64,000 nt of DNA from Elusimicrobia bacterium UBA5214 (GCA_002412545.1 DHVG01000027.1:39953-103952); one strand, 5' to 3'; shown: positions 39,479 to 46,971, counted from the first letter of the stretch. The notes: generated by a model not told the origin, from the letters alone. Made by a program: numbers and translations.

Positions 39479-39586
39479 TTACACGGATTTCCGCTTTTGT
39501 CATTGCGAGCCCGAAGGGCGTGGCAATCTGAAGAGATTGCTTCGGGACTTTGTCCCTCGCAACGACGTCTGCGGTCCTCTGCGTTT
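39479..39586. repeat. Composite: word units + GTCATTGCGAG element + word units
   Basis: ACACGGATTTCCGC, an element of 68 bp (39499-39566), then GTCTGCGGTCCTCTGCG. The element ends in ATGAC, whose ATG is in frame with fdhA and adds 14 codons if used, although the ribosome site points to the downstream ATG. Confidence 0.65.
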
Positions 39587-39587
39587 A

Positions 39588-39980
39588 TTATATTCCTTGT
39601 ATTTTCGGATGTAAACTCGGTACTAAAACTTTCTTCCTTAAAGCAAGCGTAATAATTAACCGTGCGACTGTTTCATGAATAATTAATGTATGTTTATTAG
39701 AACTTTTCTGGTATGCTTCAACAATCTGTCTTCTTAAATTCGGGTCACCGGAAACATCAAAAATTAAGTCAATATTTTCACCTATCTTTACTAACTCGTT
39801 AACATCATTACTGGCAAGGATACCTTTCTTTTTTGCTAATTTCATCCCCGGCGCATCAAGATTTAAATCAATAATACCTTTAATACATATATATTTATGT
39901 CCAAGAAATTCCTTAATTAAGGGTGTGCCAGTCCTACCCGCACCTACAATACCGATATTAATTACTTCTTTTTCTACCAT
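39588..39980 (-). CDS. Small Rossmann-fold NAD(P)-binding protein
   Basis: The 130-aa protein opens with a dinucleotide-binding loop (INIGIVGAGRTGTPLIKEF), keeps the second strand acidic residue (GIIDLN) and a later DLIFDVSG strand. It resembles the N-terminal domain of homoserine-dehydrogenase or oxidoreductase-type proteins but has no catalytic domain. Its position, directly upstream of the formate dehydrogenase genes and with an AGGGAGAGAG ribosome site, suggests a linked role such as redox sensing. The function is not established. Confidence 0.7.
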   Translation of the reverse strand: MVEKEVINIGIVGAGRTGTPLIKEFLGHKYICIKGIIDLNLDAPGMKLAKKKGILASNDVNELVKIGENIDLIFDVSGDPNLRRQIVEAYQKSSNKHTLIIHETVARLIITLALRKKVLVPSLHPKIQGI

Positions 39981-40250
39981 AACTCTCTCTCCCTCCCAGT
40001 AGAATTAATTACAGACGATTAAGGGCAAACGATTACTTCAGTTTCAAAGAAAAAAACACCTACCCCTTTATGCTCAATAGGGGAAACCTTAACGGTTCTC
40101 CCCTGATTGTGCTCCTCTACTTCGTCTCGTCGCTGTCATCCCTTCCCAAGGGGAAGAAAGATGACCTTACTGTTCCCTTCTTAAGAGATATTAAAATTTC
40201 AAAGAGGAAGGGGTCAGTTTTTTTGACCCCTTCCTTATGATTTTTAGTAA
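39981..40250. other. Gene-free stretch with porin terminator
   Basis: It holds a diverged GGGGA/TCCCC palindrome (about 40068-40165) related to the CCCTCTCC family, and a 12-bp stem at 40205-40235 (AGGAAGGGGTCA / TGACCCCTTCCT) directly downstream of the porin stop. No gene was seen. Confidence 0.55.
40205..40235 (-). terminator. Hairpin downstream of the porin gene
   Basis: A perfect 12-bp stem with a 7-nt loop lies 18 nt after the porin stop codon. The trailing T-run is weak, so this is a probable terminator only. Confidence 0.6.
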
Positions 40251-40252
40251 CT

Positions 40253-41209
40253 TTAGAACTTTACTGCTACTTGGACAATCAGTGCATCGTTGTCAGTATC
40301 AGCCAGAGCTGCTCCAGCTTTGTCTGCTTTCATTTCATAAATGAGTTGTACCTTAGCAGCTTTGCCAATGTAGTAGTTTGCACCAACTGCCGTGATTGTG
40401 ATTTCACTGGCATCTTCTTTATCAGTGTTGCCATCGTAAGAATCGTAACGAACTATTGGTTGAATATTACCAATTTTGTAACCTGCTTCTAAATAGTAAC
40501 CGGCTTTCTTTGTAGTTCCATCTTCACCCATAATGTATTCTAACTGAGCATAAATGGCGTCTTTCTCATATTTTGCATCAATACCGGTTCTACTCTTTTT
40601 AGTTTTTGCTGCTCCTGCTTTCCCATTGTAGATGGAGACACCGGCACCGAGTCCAGTAATTCCTAAATTGGAAGCACCAACACGAAGAATGATGTCTTTT
40701 ACATCATTGTCTTCAGTTGCACTTACGACCGTGGTTCCACCATCCGAACCGTTAATATAGGCAAAAGCCCAGTCAACTATGTTGTATTTTCCAGTCCATC
40801 TCAGTCCGAAATCACGCGCGCCACTACCAACTAATTTCTGTACTACCTGCGCATAATTAATTGTGTGCAGGTTGTAAGGTGAAACCGGGTTCTGTAATCC
40901 AACCGGGATACAGAAACGCCCAACGGCCACTTTTCCAGCTGCTCCGAGGTCATAATCTACAACTAAGTCAAGTACATTAATTTTATCGGTTAGCGTTTCA
41001 ATTTGGCAAAATACCCCGACTTTGTCACCAATGTCACCTTTAGCAATTATTCTTGCTCTCTTACCAGTGAAATACAGTTCCTTGCCTACAAGGGAAGCAT
41101 CGTTGACTATTTGTCCTTGAGCAAAACCACTAACCGTGATTGCTGCTCTTGCTGGTAAGGCAAGTCCGACTACCATTAATCCTACTAACAATACCGCAAA
41201 TTTCTTCAT
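40253..41209 (-). CDS. Outer-membrane porin
   Basis: The 318-aa protein has a clear signal peptide (FAVLLVGLMVVGLALPARA, cut before AITV). Regular beta-barrel strands resemble phosphate-selective porin O/P-type proteins (KVAVGRFCIPVGLQNPVSPY, RDFGLRWTGKYN). It ends VQVAVKF with the aromatic C-terminal signature. A strong ribosome site (AAAGGAGGAAAA) precedes the start. The leader RNA can pair CCGCGAG with CTCGCGG (41238-41281), a possible regulatory stem. It lies between selenium and formate genes on the same strand; a role in solute or oxyanion uptake is a guess. Confidence 0.85.
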   Translation of the reverse strand: MKKFAVLLVGLMVVGLALPARAAITVSGFAQGQIVNDASLVGKELYFTGKRARIIAKGDIGDKVGVFCQIETLTDKINVLDLVVDYDLGAAGKVAVGRFCIPVGLQNPVSPYNLHTINYAQVVQKLVGSGARDFGLRWTGKYNIVDWAFAYINGSDGGTTVVSATEDNDVKDIILRVGASNLGITGLGAGVSIYNGKAGAAKTKKSRTGIDAKYEKDAIYAQLEYIMGEDGTTKKAGYYLEAGYKIGNIQPIVRYDSYDGNTDKEDASEITITAVGANYYIGKAAKVQLIYEMKADKAGAALADTDNDALIVQVAVKF

Positions 41210-41350
41210 TTATTTATTTTTCCTCCTTTTAATTTACCGCGAGGTTTACCTAACCATTTAACTATTCCCGTTTCTCGCGGAACAAAAACAGGAATTAACC
41301 CATTCCCCACTGAGTATTTCTTTTTCTTTACCCCACCTCCTTTTTCTTTT

Positions 41351-41403
41351 CACCCTCTCCCTACCCCCTCTCCCCCCTGAGGGAGAGGATTCAGGTGAGG
41401 GGA
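41351..41403. repeat. CACCCTCTCCCTACC...GGGAGAGGATTCAGGTGAGGGG element
   Basis: A complete member of the CCCTCTCC/GGAGAGG palindromic family, lying between genes and next to the terminator at 41424-41480. Confidence 0.7.
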
Positions 41404-41423
41404 TGAATTTAAGTTTAAGAGAA

Positions 41424-41480
41424 ATAAAAAAAGGACTATTGGAAAAACTAAATAAATTTTAAATTTATCCAATAGTCCTT
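41424..41480 (-). terminator. Strong intrinsic terminator of the short transcript
   Basis: On the minus strand AAGGACTATTGGA pairs with TCCAATAGTCCTT across a 24-nt loop and is followed by TTTTTTT. Confidence 0.8.
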
Positions 41481-41608
41481 ATTCTTGTCTTGGAAAATTC
41501 TATTACCAGTACCAGACCAATAATTCCATCGGTAACAAGGAGGATGTCCATTATCCATCGTTTTATTTTTTCCCTATTCTCGAGAAGATTACCCTTTTTG
41601 TAATAATT
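41424..41608 (-). ncRNA. Candidate short transcript (about 185 nt) between desulfurase and porin genes
   Basis: A promoter with TTGACA (41638-41643), a 17-bp spacer and TAGAAT (41615-41620) faces a strong intrinsic terminator only about 185 nt away (13-bp stem 41431-41443 with 41468-41480, followed by seven T). No large gene fits. A 28-codon frame at 41465-41551 has a hydrophobic stretch (TDGIIGLVLVIEF) but no ribosome site. It could be a small RNA, a leader or a tiny membrane protein. Confidence 0.45.
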
Positions 41609-41643
41609 ATCACAATTCTACAAAACTACATTTTTTTTGTCAA
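41599..41643 (-). promoter_or_regulatory. Promoter with CRP/FNR-like box placed downstream of the -10
   Basis: TGTAATAATTATCACA (read on the plus strand, 41599-41614) directly abuts the downstream side of the -10 box. Its ends match the surface-gene box TGTAATAAAAATCACA. Its position over the start site suggests repression rather than activation here. Confidence 0.5.
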
Positions 41644-41670
41644 GAGTTTTTTAAAAAAAATTTTTTCTAA

Positions 41671-41768
41671 AACACAGATTACACAAATTTACATCGTAGA
41701 TTACACAGATTTATATGGATGCAAACAGATATCTGTCTGAATCCGTTTTAATCTGTTTGCATCGTTCA
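41671..41768. repeat. Word array (ACACAGATTACACA / AAACGGATTCAGACAG) forming the 3' end of the desulfurase gene
   Basis: Degenerate CAGATTACACA, GATGCAAACAGAT and TCTGTTTGCATCC units at about 10-11 bp spacing, partly inverted. The last residues of the desulfurase-like protein (RCKQIKTDSDRYLFASI) and its stop lie inside. Confidence 0.65.
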
Positions 41769-42934
41769 ATTTGAAAATTTTTTAATGTTTTGACTAACTG
41801 GTTAATTTCTTGTTCGGTATTGAAGTAACTTAAACTTATTCGGAGCGTGCCCTCAGGAAAGGTGCCAAGTGTCTTATGTGCGGCGGGTGCACAATGTAAT
41901 CCGGGGCGGGTCATAATATCATGTTTTTCACTTAGGATTTGACTAATTTTTGAAGAAGATAAATTTTTTATATTAAAAGAAACAATTGATGTTTTATTCT
42001 CCCCGCCTTCGCTGAAGCTTCGGTGGGCAGGTAAATTTTTATTTCCGTAAATTTTTATTCCTTTGATTGTTTCTAATTTGGTGAGCAAGTATTCGGTTAA
42101 TTCTTTTTTTCTCTTTTTTATTTTTTCAATTCCTTCTTCCAAAATGAATTTTACACCTGCGCCCAATCCAGCAATACCAACTGTATTAGGTGTGCCGGAT
42201 TCGTATTTATCGGGTAAGAAATCGGGTTGTTCTTCAAATTCGGAATTACTGCCTGTGCCACCTTGTTTTAAAGGTTTTAACTCAACCCTTTCTTTAATGT
42301 ATAGTCCACCAGTTCCTTGCGGACCAAAAAGTGCCTTGTGTCCGGTAAAAGCGAGAAGGTCAATTCCAATTTTTTCCGGATAAAGTGGTAAAGCGCCGGC
42401 AGTTTGTGCCGCATCAACCATAAAATAAACATTATGTTTTTTTGCTATCTTACCAATTTTTTCAATTGGCATAAGGTCACCGGTAACATTAGAAGCATGG
42501 ATAGAGATAATTAGTTTAGTGTGTTTTGTGATGTTTTCCTCTAATTTCTCTAAGTCTACGGTCTCACTCTTTGAGGGCGGTATAACCTTGACCTTAACCT
42601 TAACCTCTTTTTCTAATGTTCTCAATGGTCGCATTACTGAGTTATGTTCAAAAGCACTGGTAATCACTTCATCACCGGGCTCAAGGAGACCCTTAATTCC
42701 AAGATTAAGTGCTTCGGTAGCATTAGCGGTAAAAATAATTCGTGAAGAATCTTTGACCTTGAAAAGTTTTGCTAAATTTTTACGTGCTTGGTAAATAATT
42801 TTTGCCGATTCAATGGAAAGACGGTGTCCGGAACGTCCCGGATTGCCACCGATATTTTTCATAAAATTTTCCATTGCCCGATAAACTGTTTCTGGTTTAG
42901 GGAAAGAAGTTGCCGCGTTATCAAAATAAATCAT
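41711..42934 (-). CDS. Cysteine-desulfurase-like PLP enzyme of the selenium-linked family
   Basis: The 407-aa protein is class V aminotransferase-like. It starts MIYFDNAATSFPKPETV, has the PLP lysine in FTGHKALFGPQGTGGLY and the persulfide cysteine loop RPGLHCAPAAHKTLGT. This subfamily is often encoded beside SelD and DUF3343 proteins, as here, and probably delivers selenium or sulfur for selenophosphate synthesis (family context plus inference). Two repeat-derived parts are visible. Residues 301-311 (PAHRSFSEGG) come from a GCCCACCGAAGC...GAAGGCGGG palindrome in a loop. The extreme C-terminus comes from a word array. Confidence 0.88.
   Translation of the reverse strand: MIYFDNAATSFPKPETVYRAMENFMKNIGGNPGRSGHRLSIESAKIIYQARKNLAKLFKVKDSSRIIFTANATEALNLGIKGLLEPGDEVITSAFEHNSVMRPLRTLEKEVKVKVKVIPPSKSETVDLEKLEENITKHTKLIISIHASNVTGDLMPIEKIGKIAKKHNVYFMVDAAQTAGALPLYPEKIGIDLLAFTGHKALFGPQGTGGLYIKERVELKPLKQGGTGSNSEFEEQPDFLPDKYESGTPNTVGIAGLGAGVKFILEEGIEKIKKRKKELTEYLLTKLETIKGIKIYGNKNLPAHRSFSEGGENKTSIVSFNIKNLSSSKISQILSEKHDIMTRPGLHCAPAAHKTLGTFPEGTLRISLSYFNTEQEINQLVKTLKNFQIERCKQIKTDSDRYLFASI
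42002..42031. repeat. CCCGCCTTCGCTGAAGCTTC palindromic element inside the desulfurase gene
   Basis: A 30-bp imperfect palindrome around GAAGCTTC is read in frame as PAHRSFSEGG. It lies before the strand leading to the persulfide cysteine loop. Confidence 0.7.
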
Positions 42935-42943
42935 ATTTTTAAC

Positions 42944-43304
42944 ACAGATTACACAGAAATGTCATTGCGAGCGATAGCGAAGCAATCTGACGCCAAAGGC
43001 GTCATTCTGAACGAAGTGAAGAATCTCCCATGAGACCCTTCGCTATACTCAGGGTGACACTTCGTGTCAGATTGCCACGGACTCTCGCCTCGCTGAAGCG
43101 AGAGCGAAGCGGGTCGTCCTCGCAACGACCTTTCAGGTCGGATTGCCACGCCTACGGCTCGCAATGATGTTTCTTCGGCAATCCGCGCTCGTCTTTTGTG
43201 TCATTGCGACCACGAGCGAAGCGTGGTGGGAAGCAATCCCAATTAGATTGCTTCGGGACTTTGTCCCTCGCAACGACGTCTGCGGACATCTGCGATTTGT
43301 TGGA
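42944..43304. repeat. Cluster of GTCATTGCGAG-family elements bracketed by word arrays
   Basis: ACACAGATTACACAG words are followed by several nested or tandem elements (42961-43277): GTCATTGCGAG, GTCATTCTGAACGAAG and further copies ending in CTCGCAACGAC. CTGCGGACATCTGCG words follow. The right end encodes the last 20 or so residues of the DUF3343 protein. No gene lies within. Confidence 0.7.
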
Positions 43305-43506
43305 TTGATTCGGTTTCTACTTTTTTTTCTTTTAAAATTTTATTAACTTTTTCTTTAGCCGTGTAGTCAAATTCAAGAGCGATACCACAATTGGAACTAA
43401 ACTCACGTGGGACCGGGATAAGTTTTACGATTAAACCTTCTTTATTTAAAACTTCTTCCGCACGCAAGGCATAATGTGTAGAAGGAAAAAGAATAACACC
43501 TTTCAT
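43243..43506 (-). CDS. DUF3343 (putative Se/S carrier-like) protein
   Basis: The protein is 87 aa, of which about the first 67 are the family domain: GVILFPSTHYALRAEEVLNK, then LIPVPREFSSNCGIALEF with the conserved cysteine. DUF3343 proteins are small and thought to carry selenium or sulfur as persulfide species. Neighbouring SelD and the desulfurase-like enzyme support this. After QQI the sequence is repeat-encoded (ADVRRRRCEGQSPEAI), so the original stop has been replaced. Confidence 0.8.
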   Translation of the reverse strand: MKGVILFPSTHYALRAEEVLNKEGLIVKLIPVPREFSSNCGIALEFDYTAKEKVNKILKEKKVETESIQQIADVRRRRCEGQSPEAI

Positions 43507-43640
43507 ATACTACGGTTTAGTCGGTTATGACCGTTTAGCCCGTTTGGCCCGTTATGACCGTTAACGGACTAAACGGAACTAACAGACCTAACGGACTTAA
43601 CGGAACCAACGGACTCAACGGAATTAACGGACAAAACACT
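43506..43640. repeat. Inverted CCGTT/AACGG word array with central CCGTTAACGG
   Basis: Units of CCGTTTNGCC switch to TAACGGNCTN around CCGTTAACGG (43557-43566). This is the same design and words as 25918-26082, 17 kb away, but here with no four-helix-bundle gene. It lies between selD and the DUF3343 gene. Confidence 0.75.
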
Positions 43641-43658
43641 TTACTTAAGTTGCTCGGC

Positions 43659-44693
43659 TTATACAACGACAATTTTTCTTGCTGGTTTTGCAATCACTTC
43701 ACCGATAAGACAGGCATCCTTAATTCCTTCGTTAAGTAATTTTTCTAATAGTTTACCACTCTTTTTTTCGGGAACTGAGATAAGCAAACCACCGGAAGTC
43801 TGTGGGTCAAAAAGAATATCTAAGTTTTCCTTTGATAAATTTGTCTCAATGTGAGGAAGATAAAAATCACGGTTAGCATAAAGTCCAGCCGGAACAAATC
43901 CTTCTTTAACAAATTTTTTGGTTTCCGGAAATATTGATACATTATCTAAATATATCTTTATTCCTACATTGCTATTCACTGCTAATTGATAAGTATGTCC
44001 AAGCAGACCAAAACCGGTGATATCGGTGCAAGCATTTACACCAAGTCCCAGCATAATTTTTGCCGCCCTCTCATTGAGGGTAGTCATCGCCTGAATAATT
44101 TTTTTTACGGTTTCTTTTTTGGCTAATCCAGCCTTAATTGCGGTAGCGATAATTCCGGTACCTAAAGGTTTGGTAAGAATAAGTTTATCTCCGGGATGAG
44201 CATTAGCATTAGTAACAATTTTTTTTGGATGAACAATCCCAGTAGCGGCGAGACCGTATTTTAATTCTAAATCATCAACCGTATGTCCCCCGAGAAGTAA
44301 AACGCCGGCTTCGTGCATTTTCTCAATTCCACCTTTGATGATTTCCCGGAGGACAGAAATTTTTAATTCTTTTTTTGGGAAACAGACAATATTCATTGCG
44401 GTAATTGGTTTTCCACCCATTGCATAGATATCGCTTAAAGCATTAGTAACTGCTACTTGACCAAAAGTATAAGGGTCATCAACGATTGGTGTAAAATAAT
44501 CTACGGTTTGGATAATTGCGATATCCTTGGTTAGTTCATATATTCCAGCATCTGCCGGTTTCTCTAACCCGACTAAGAGATGTGAATCTTTTATCAAAGG
44601 TAAATCACAAAGTATTTTCTCTAAGTCACCCGGACTTAGTTTTGATGCTCAACCACTTGCTCTTACTTTTTGAGTCAAACGCAGATTATTCAT
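43659..44693 (-). CDS. selD: Selenophosphate synthase, selenocysteine-containing
   Basis: The gene reads from an ATG at 44693 through an in-frame TGA at 44649-44651 (codon 15, context RASG-Sec-ASKLSPGDLEKIL), the catalytic Cys/Sec position of SelD, giving 344 aa. The rest has the AIRS-type ATP-binding core: DYFTPIVDDPYTFGQVAVTNALSDIYAMGG and the glycine-rich LTKPLGTGII. A 7-bp stem CUAAGUC/GACUUAG with loop CGGGU follows the UGA as a SECIS candidate. It makes selenophosphate from selenide and ATP, the donor for Sec-tRNA. Gene callers that stop at TGA would miss the first 32 codons. Confidence 0.94.
44621..44651 (-). promoter_or_regulatory. UGA-selenocysteine codon and SECIS-like hairpin of selD
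   Basis: Nine nt after the UGA (44651-44649) a perfect 7-bp stem (44639-44633 with 44627-44621) closes a CGGGU loop. Confidence 0.75.
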
Positions 44694-44729
44694 TTTAATT
44701 TACAATTATATCTGTTTATAAGAAAAAAA

Positions 44730-44838
44730 TCAATCTGCTATAAATTCAAAATTGTTCCAACCATTTTTCTTTACCCGGCTCTTTGCTTTTTCCAACATCC
44801 CAGGAGAAATATCCACGACTACTATTTTACCTTCGCTT
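44730..44838 (-). pseudogene. Remnant of a SAM-dependent methyltransferase
   Basis: Directly after the permease stop codon one frame reads SEGKIVVVDISPGMLEKAKS and on to NNFEFIAD, ending in TGA (44730-44732). This is the motif I/post-I region of UbiE/ArsM-type class I methyltransferases, with no start, no GxGxG loop and no catalytic half. It is probably what a deletion left of a gene once adjacent to the permease. Confidence 0.6.
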
Positions 44839-46038
44839 TTATAAAAAGAGATTGAACAAATATCCTAAAATTACTACTTGGGGAACAGTAATAATTGGTA
44901 GCCAGAGCGCGGCCTTCTTCCCGACATTCGACCAGAGTAAGCCGATTTCGGTATAATCAGTCGCGACACCAGCCATCAGAAAGACAAAAGAATTCCCGAA
45001 CGCACCGGTCTGTTTAAAAATCTCAAAAGCAAGCGGTGATGAACCTTCAGAACAAATTTCAATTATCGTTGCTAAAACCAGTGTTACAATTAAACCAAGT
45101 AAACTTGCACCTAAATAATGGATGAAGAAATGTTTCGGAACATAAGCCGAAGCTAACGATGCTAAAAACATACCCAGCAAAATCCACCATAAAACCATCC
45201 TGGTTAAATTCCAGGAACCCTGCAACACACCAAAAGTATCGTCTTTCAGGTTATCCGGGGTAAATTTGTATTCTTCCCATCTCCTTTTAATATCCTTAGT
45301 AATTGAAAAATCTTCATCCACCGTAACCGAGTATTTATTTTCTTCAATCAACCTTTTCTTAGCCAGTATTTGGTAAATTAAACCAGTGATTATCGCGATA
45401 ATAATTGCGAAGAGAACAAAGAATAATGCCTTTATCCCAAAAAAACCGAATAACATTATCGTCACCGGTAAATTTGCCCAAGGTGAGGCAAGCAAGAAAG
45501 CAATCACTGCGGGGACAGAGGCACCTTTTTTATAAATTTCTATGGCAATCGCCAGAATTCCGTGTGAACAGGCAGACATCAAAAAACCTAATCCTGCGGA
45601 ATAAAAAATAGTTCTTTTTCTATGTTGTGCCAGATATTTGGAAATATATTCTTGGGGAATAAAATGGTCAACAATTCCTCCAATCAGTAAACCAGTAATA
45701 ATCGCTAACCAAATTTTTTTAGCACAATCATAAAAAGAAAATACTAAATTTTTGAGAATAGTTATCCCAAAATAATTGAAGATAAAATGGATTAGATAGA
45801 TTAAAACTAAGCCGGAAACAACCAGAAATAATCTTTCTTGATACCATTTTTTTACTTTGACTACACAAGTCGGACATTTTTCTTCTTTCTGAAGTTCACC
45901 CCGATGTAACGTTGGGGCGATACCTAAGTGGTGTATCTTTTCATATTTTCTTAAACAATATTCACTACAGAAATAATGTCCATACGCTTCAATTGTTCCT
46001 TCCATACCACAAATCGGGTCAATTTTATTTTTTTCCAT
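44839..46038 (-). CDS. Metal-linked permease (DUF318/SO_0444-like) with N-terminal metal-binding motif
   Basis: The 399-aa protein starts with a YHS/TRASH-like metal motif (DPICGMEGTIEAYGHYFCSEYC) and a CPTC pair. About eight membrane helices follow, as two inverted halves. Each half has the family's P-loop-like signature (FLMSACSHGILAIAIEIYKKG, ASPWANLPVTIML; EICSEGSSPLAFEIFKQTG). Members are predicted inner-membrane exporters of metals, metalloids or their organic forms. It is the last gene of the metal block and is followed by a methyltransferase remnant. Confidence 0.82.
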   Translation of the reverse strand: MEKNKIDPICGMEGTIEAYGHYFCSEYCLRKYEKIHHLGIAPTLHRGELQKEEKCPTCVVKVKKWYQERLFLVVSGLVLIYLIHFIFNYFGITILKNLVFSFYDCAKKIWLAIITGLLIGGIVDHFIPQEYISKYLAQHRKRTIFYSAGLGFLMSACSHGILAIAIEIYKKGASVPAVIAFLLASPWANLPVTIMLFGFFGIKALFFVLFAIIIAIITGLIYQILAKKRLIEENKYSVTVDEDFSITKDIKRRWEEYKFTPDNLKDDTFGVLQGSWNLTRMVLWWILLGMFLASLASAYVPKHFFIHYLGASLLGLIVTLVLATIIEICSEGSSPLAFEIFKQTGAFGNSFVFLMAGVATDYTEIGLLWSNVGKKAALWLPIITVPQVVILGYLFNLFL

Positions 46039-46170
46039 TTTTCAGTTTCTCTTAAGTGCAAAATTTTTTTTATTGGTAATTTTACTCAATTCAATTATCC
46101 ATAGAGAAACCGCGAGGAGTGGTTTCTAGTCGAGTCATCAGATCAGGTTCAGATGTATCCATTTCTATCT
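46039..46170. other. Intergenic stretch with a possible P-type ATPase scrap
   Basis: On the minus strand 46140-46164 resembles part of the P-type ATPase gene at 48090-48114 (20 of 25 bases by eye; peptide DTSEPDLMTR versus DKPEPDLMIR). It may be a tiny gene relic. Nothing else was seen. Confidence 0.3.
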
Positions 46171-46644
46171 TTACTTTACACTCTTGGGTTTGTTAATTTT
46201 CTTTTTTAGTTCTTCGGGTTTAACTTCTTTACCGCATTCCGGACAATGAAATTTTATTTCACTTTCTACAAGTTTTTTCTTATGTTCCGGACATTCACCA
46301 GGTTTTGCTTGATGGTAATCACATTTTTCTTCCGGACAGGCGTAAGTACGATAGGATTCCTTCTTTTCTAAATTCATCCCACATTTTGAACAGCGACCCG
46401 ATTCATCTTTTGTCTCGCAACCCATCGGGCAAACATAGACCGTCTTCTTAAAGACTTTCTCTTCTTTCTCCGCTGTCTTCTTTTCTGCTGGGTTTCCTTC
46501 TCCGTGTTCGTGAGTTATTGCTTTTTCGTGTTGTTCTGTACCGTGTTGATGTGTCTCAGCGGCACAAAGGTTACAAGCAAAAAGTCTTGAATTCAGTCCG
46601 ACGAAGAAAACGAGAAGCACAATTACTTTTGTCCACATCTCCAT
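46171..46644 (-). CDS. Periplasmic heavy-metal-binding CxxC-ribbon protein
   Basis: The 157-aa protein has a signal peptide (VIVLLVFFVGLNSRLFA), a histidine-rich linker (ETHQHGTEQHEKAITHEHGE) and three metal-binding ribbons: YVCPMGCETKDESGRCSKCG, YACPEEKCDYHQAKPGECPE and HCPECGKEV. The first matches the heavy-metal-binding domain also present in the CusB-like protein of this window (CPMHP...CPICNM). It probably buffers or delivers Cu/Ag or Zn in the periplasm for the efflux machinery. Confidence 0.8.
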   Translation of the reverse strand: MEMWTKVIVLLVFFVGLNSRLFACNLCAAETHQHGTEQHEKAITHEHGEGNPAEKKTAEKEEKVFKKTVYVCPMGCETKDESGRCSKCGMNLEKKESYRTYACPEEKCDYHQAKPGECPEHKKKLVESEIKFHCPECGKEVKPEELKKKINKPKSVK

Positions 46645-46703
46645 TTTTTACCTCCTATGATAAAAGTCAAATCGTGTTAAACGATTCGCTCTGTTTATTA
46701 CTT

Positions 46704-46934
46704 TTATTTACCACAACAAGAAGGCGGTTTACCGTGCTCTTTTTCTCGGTCACTGGATAGCCAGTCAAGAAAACGCGTAAAGAGTCTTTTTTTCTTAAGA
46801 TATTTTTCTGGTTCTTTTTCAAACACTTCTTTACAGTGTAAGGCACAAAAATAGTAAGTTTGTCCTTGGTATTTGGTCTTTATCTTTGCGGTCTTTTCGT
46901 CTACATCCATACCACAGACTAAATCTTTCGCCAC
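46704..46934 (-). CDS. YHS-domain metal-binding protein
   Basis: The start was set at the GTG at 46934, because YHS proteins begin AKDxVCGM and an AAGGGGG site lies upstream. The frame is open to an ATG at 46979, but those extra residues (RFQCGFGK) come from the REP-like hairpin. The YHS domain is residues 2-50 (AKDLVCGMDVDEKTAKIKTK ... YYFCALHCKEVFEKEPEKYL), with CxxM and C-x3-C metal ligands. A CCGK tail ends the 76-aa protein. It is likely a small metal chaperone of the block. Confidence 0.8.
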   Translation of the reverse strand: MAKDLVCGMDVDEKTAKIKTKYQGQTYYFCALHCKEVFEKEPEKYLKKKRLFTRFLDWLSSDREKEHGKPPSCCGK

Positions 46935-46948
46935 CTTACATTCCCCCT

Positions 46949-46967
46949 TTCCAAACCCGCATTGGAA
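46949..46967. repeat. REP-like hairpin, left copy, flanking the RAYT gene
   Basis: TTCCAAACCCGCATTGGAA is the exact reverse complement of the right copy at 47648-47666. Each copy is itself a hairpin (TTCCAA/TTGGAA). A GGTC lies a few bases inside each copy. Confidence 0.85.
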
Positions 46968-46971
46968 GCGG

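Noticed and set aside
39461..39503. fdhA start at the upstream ATG at 39503
   Set aside because: That ATG belongs to the repeat end (AATGAC) and would bury the Tat signal behind 14 residues. The ATG at 39461 has a proper ribosome site.
41238..41281. Known riboswitch in the porin leader
   Set aside because: A CCGCGAG/CTCGCGG stem is present, but the loop and flanks do not match any riboswitch class I can recognise.
43506..43640. CRISPR array
   Set aside because: The periodic CCGTT/AACGG units are about 10 bp, degenerate and inverted about a centre. There are no uniform repeats of 24-40 bp with unique spacers and no cas genes.
46140..46164. A second P-type ATPase gene fragment
   Set aside because: Similarity covers only about 25 bp (20 identical by eye). 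This is too short to call a pseudogene, so it is recorded only as a weak note.
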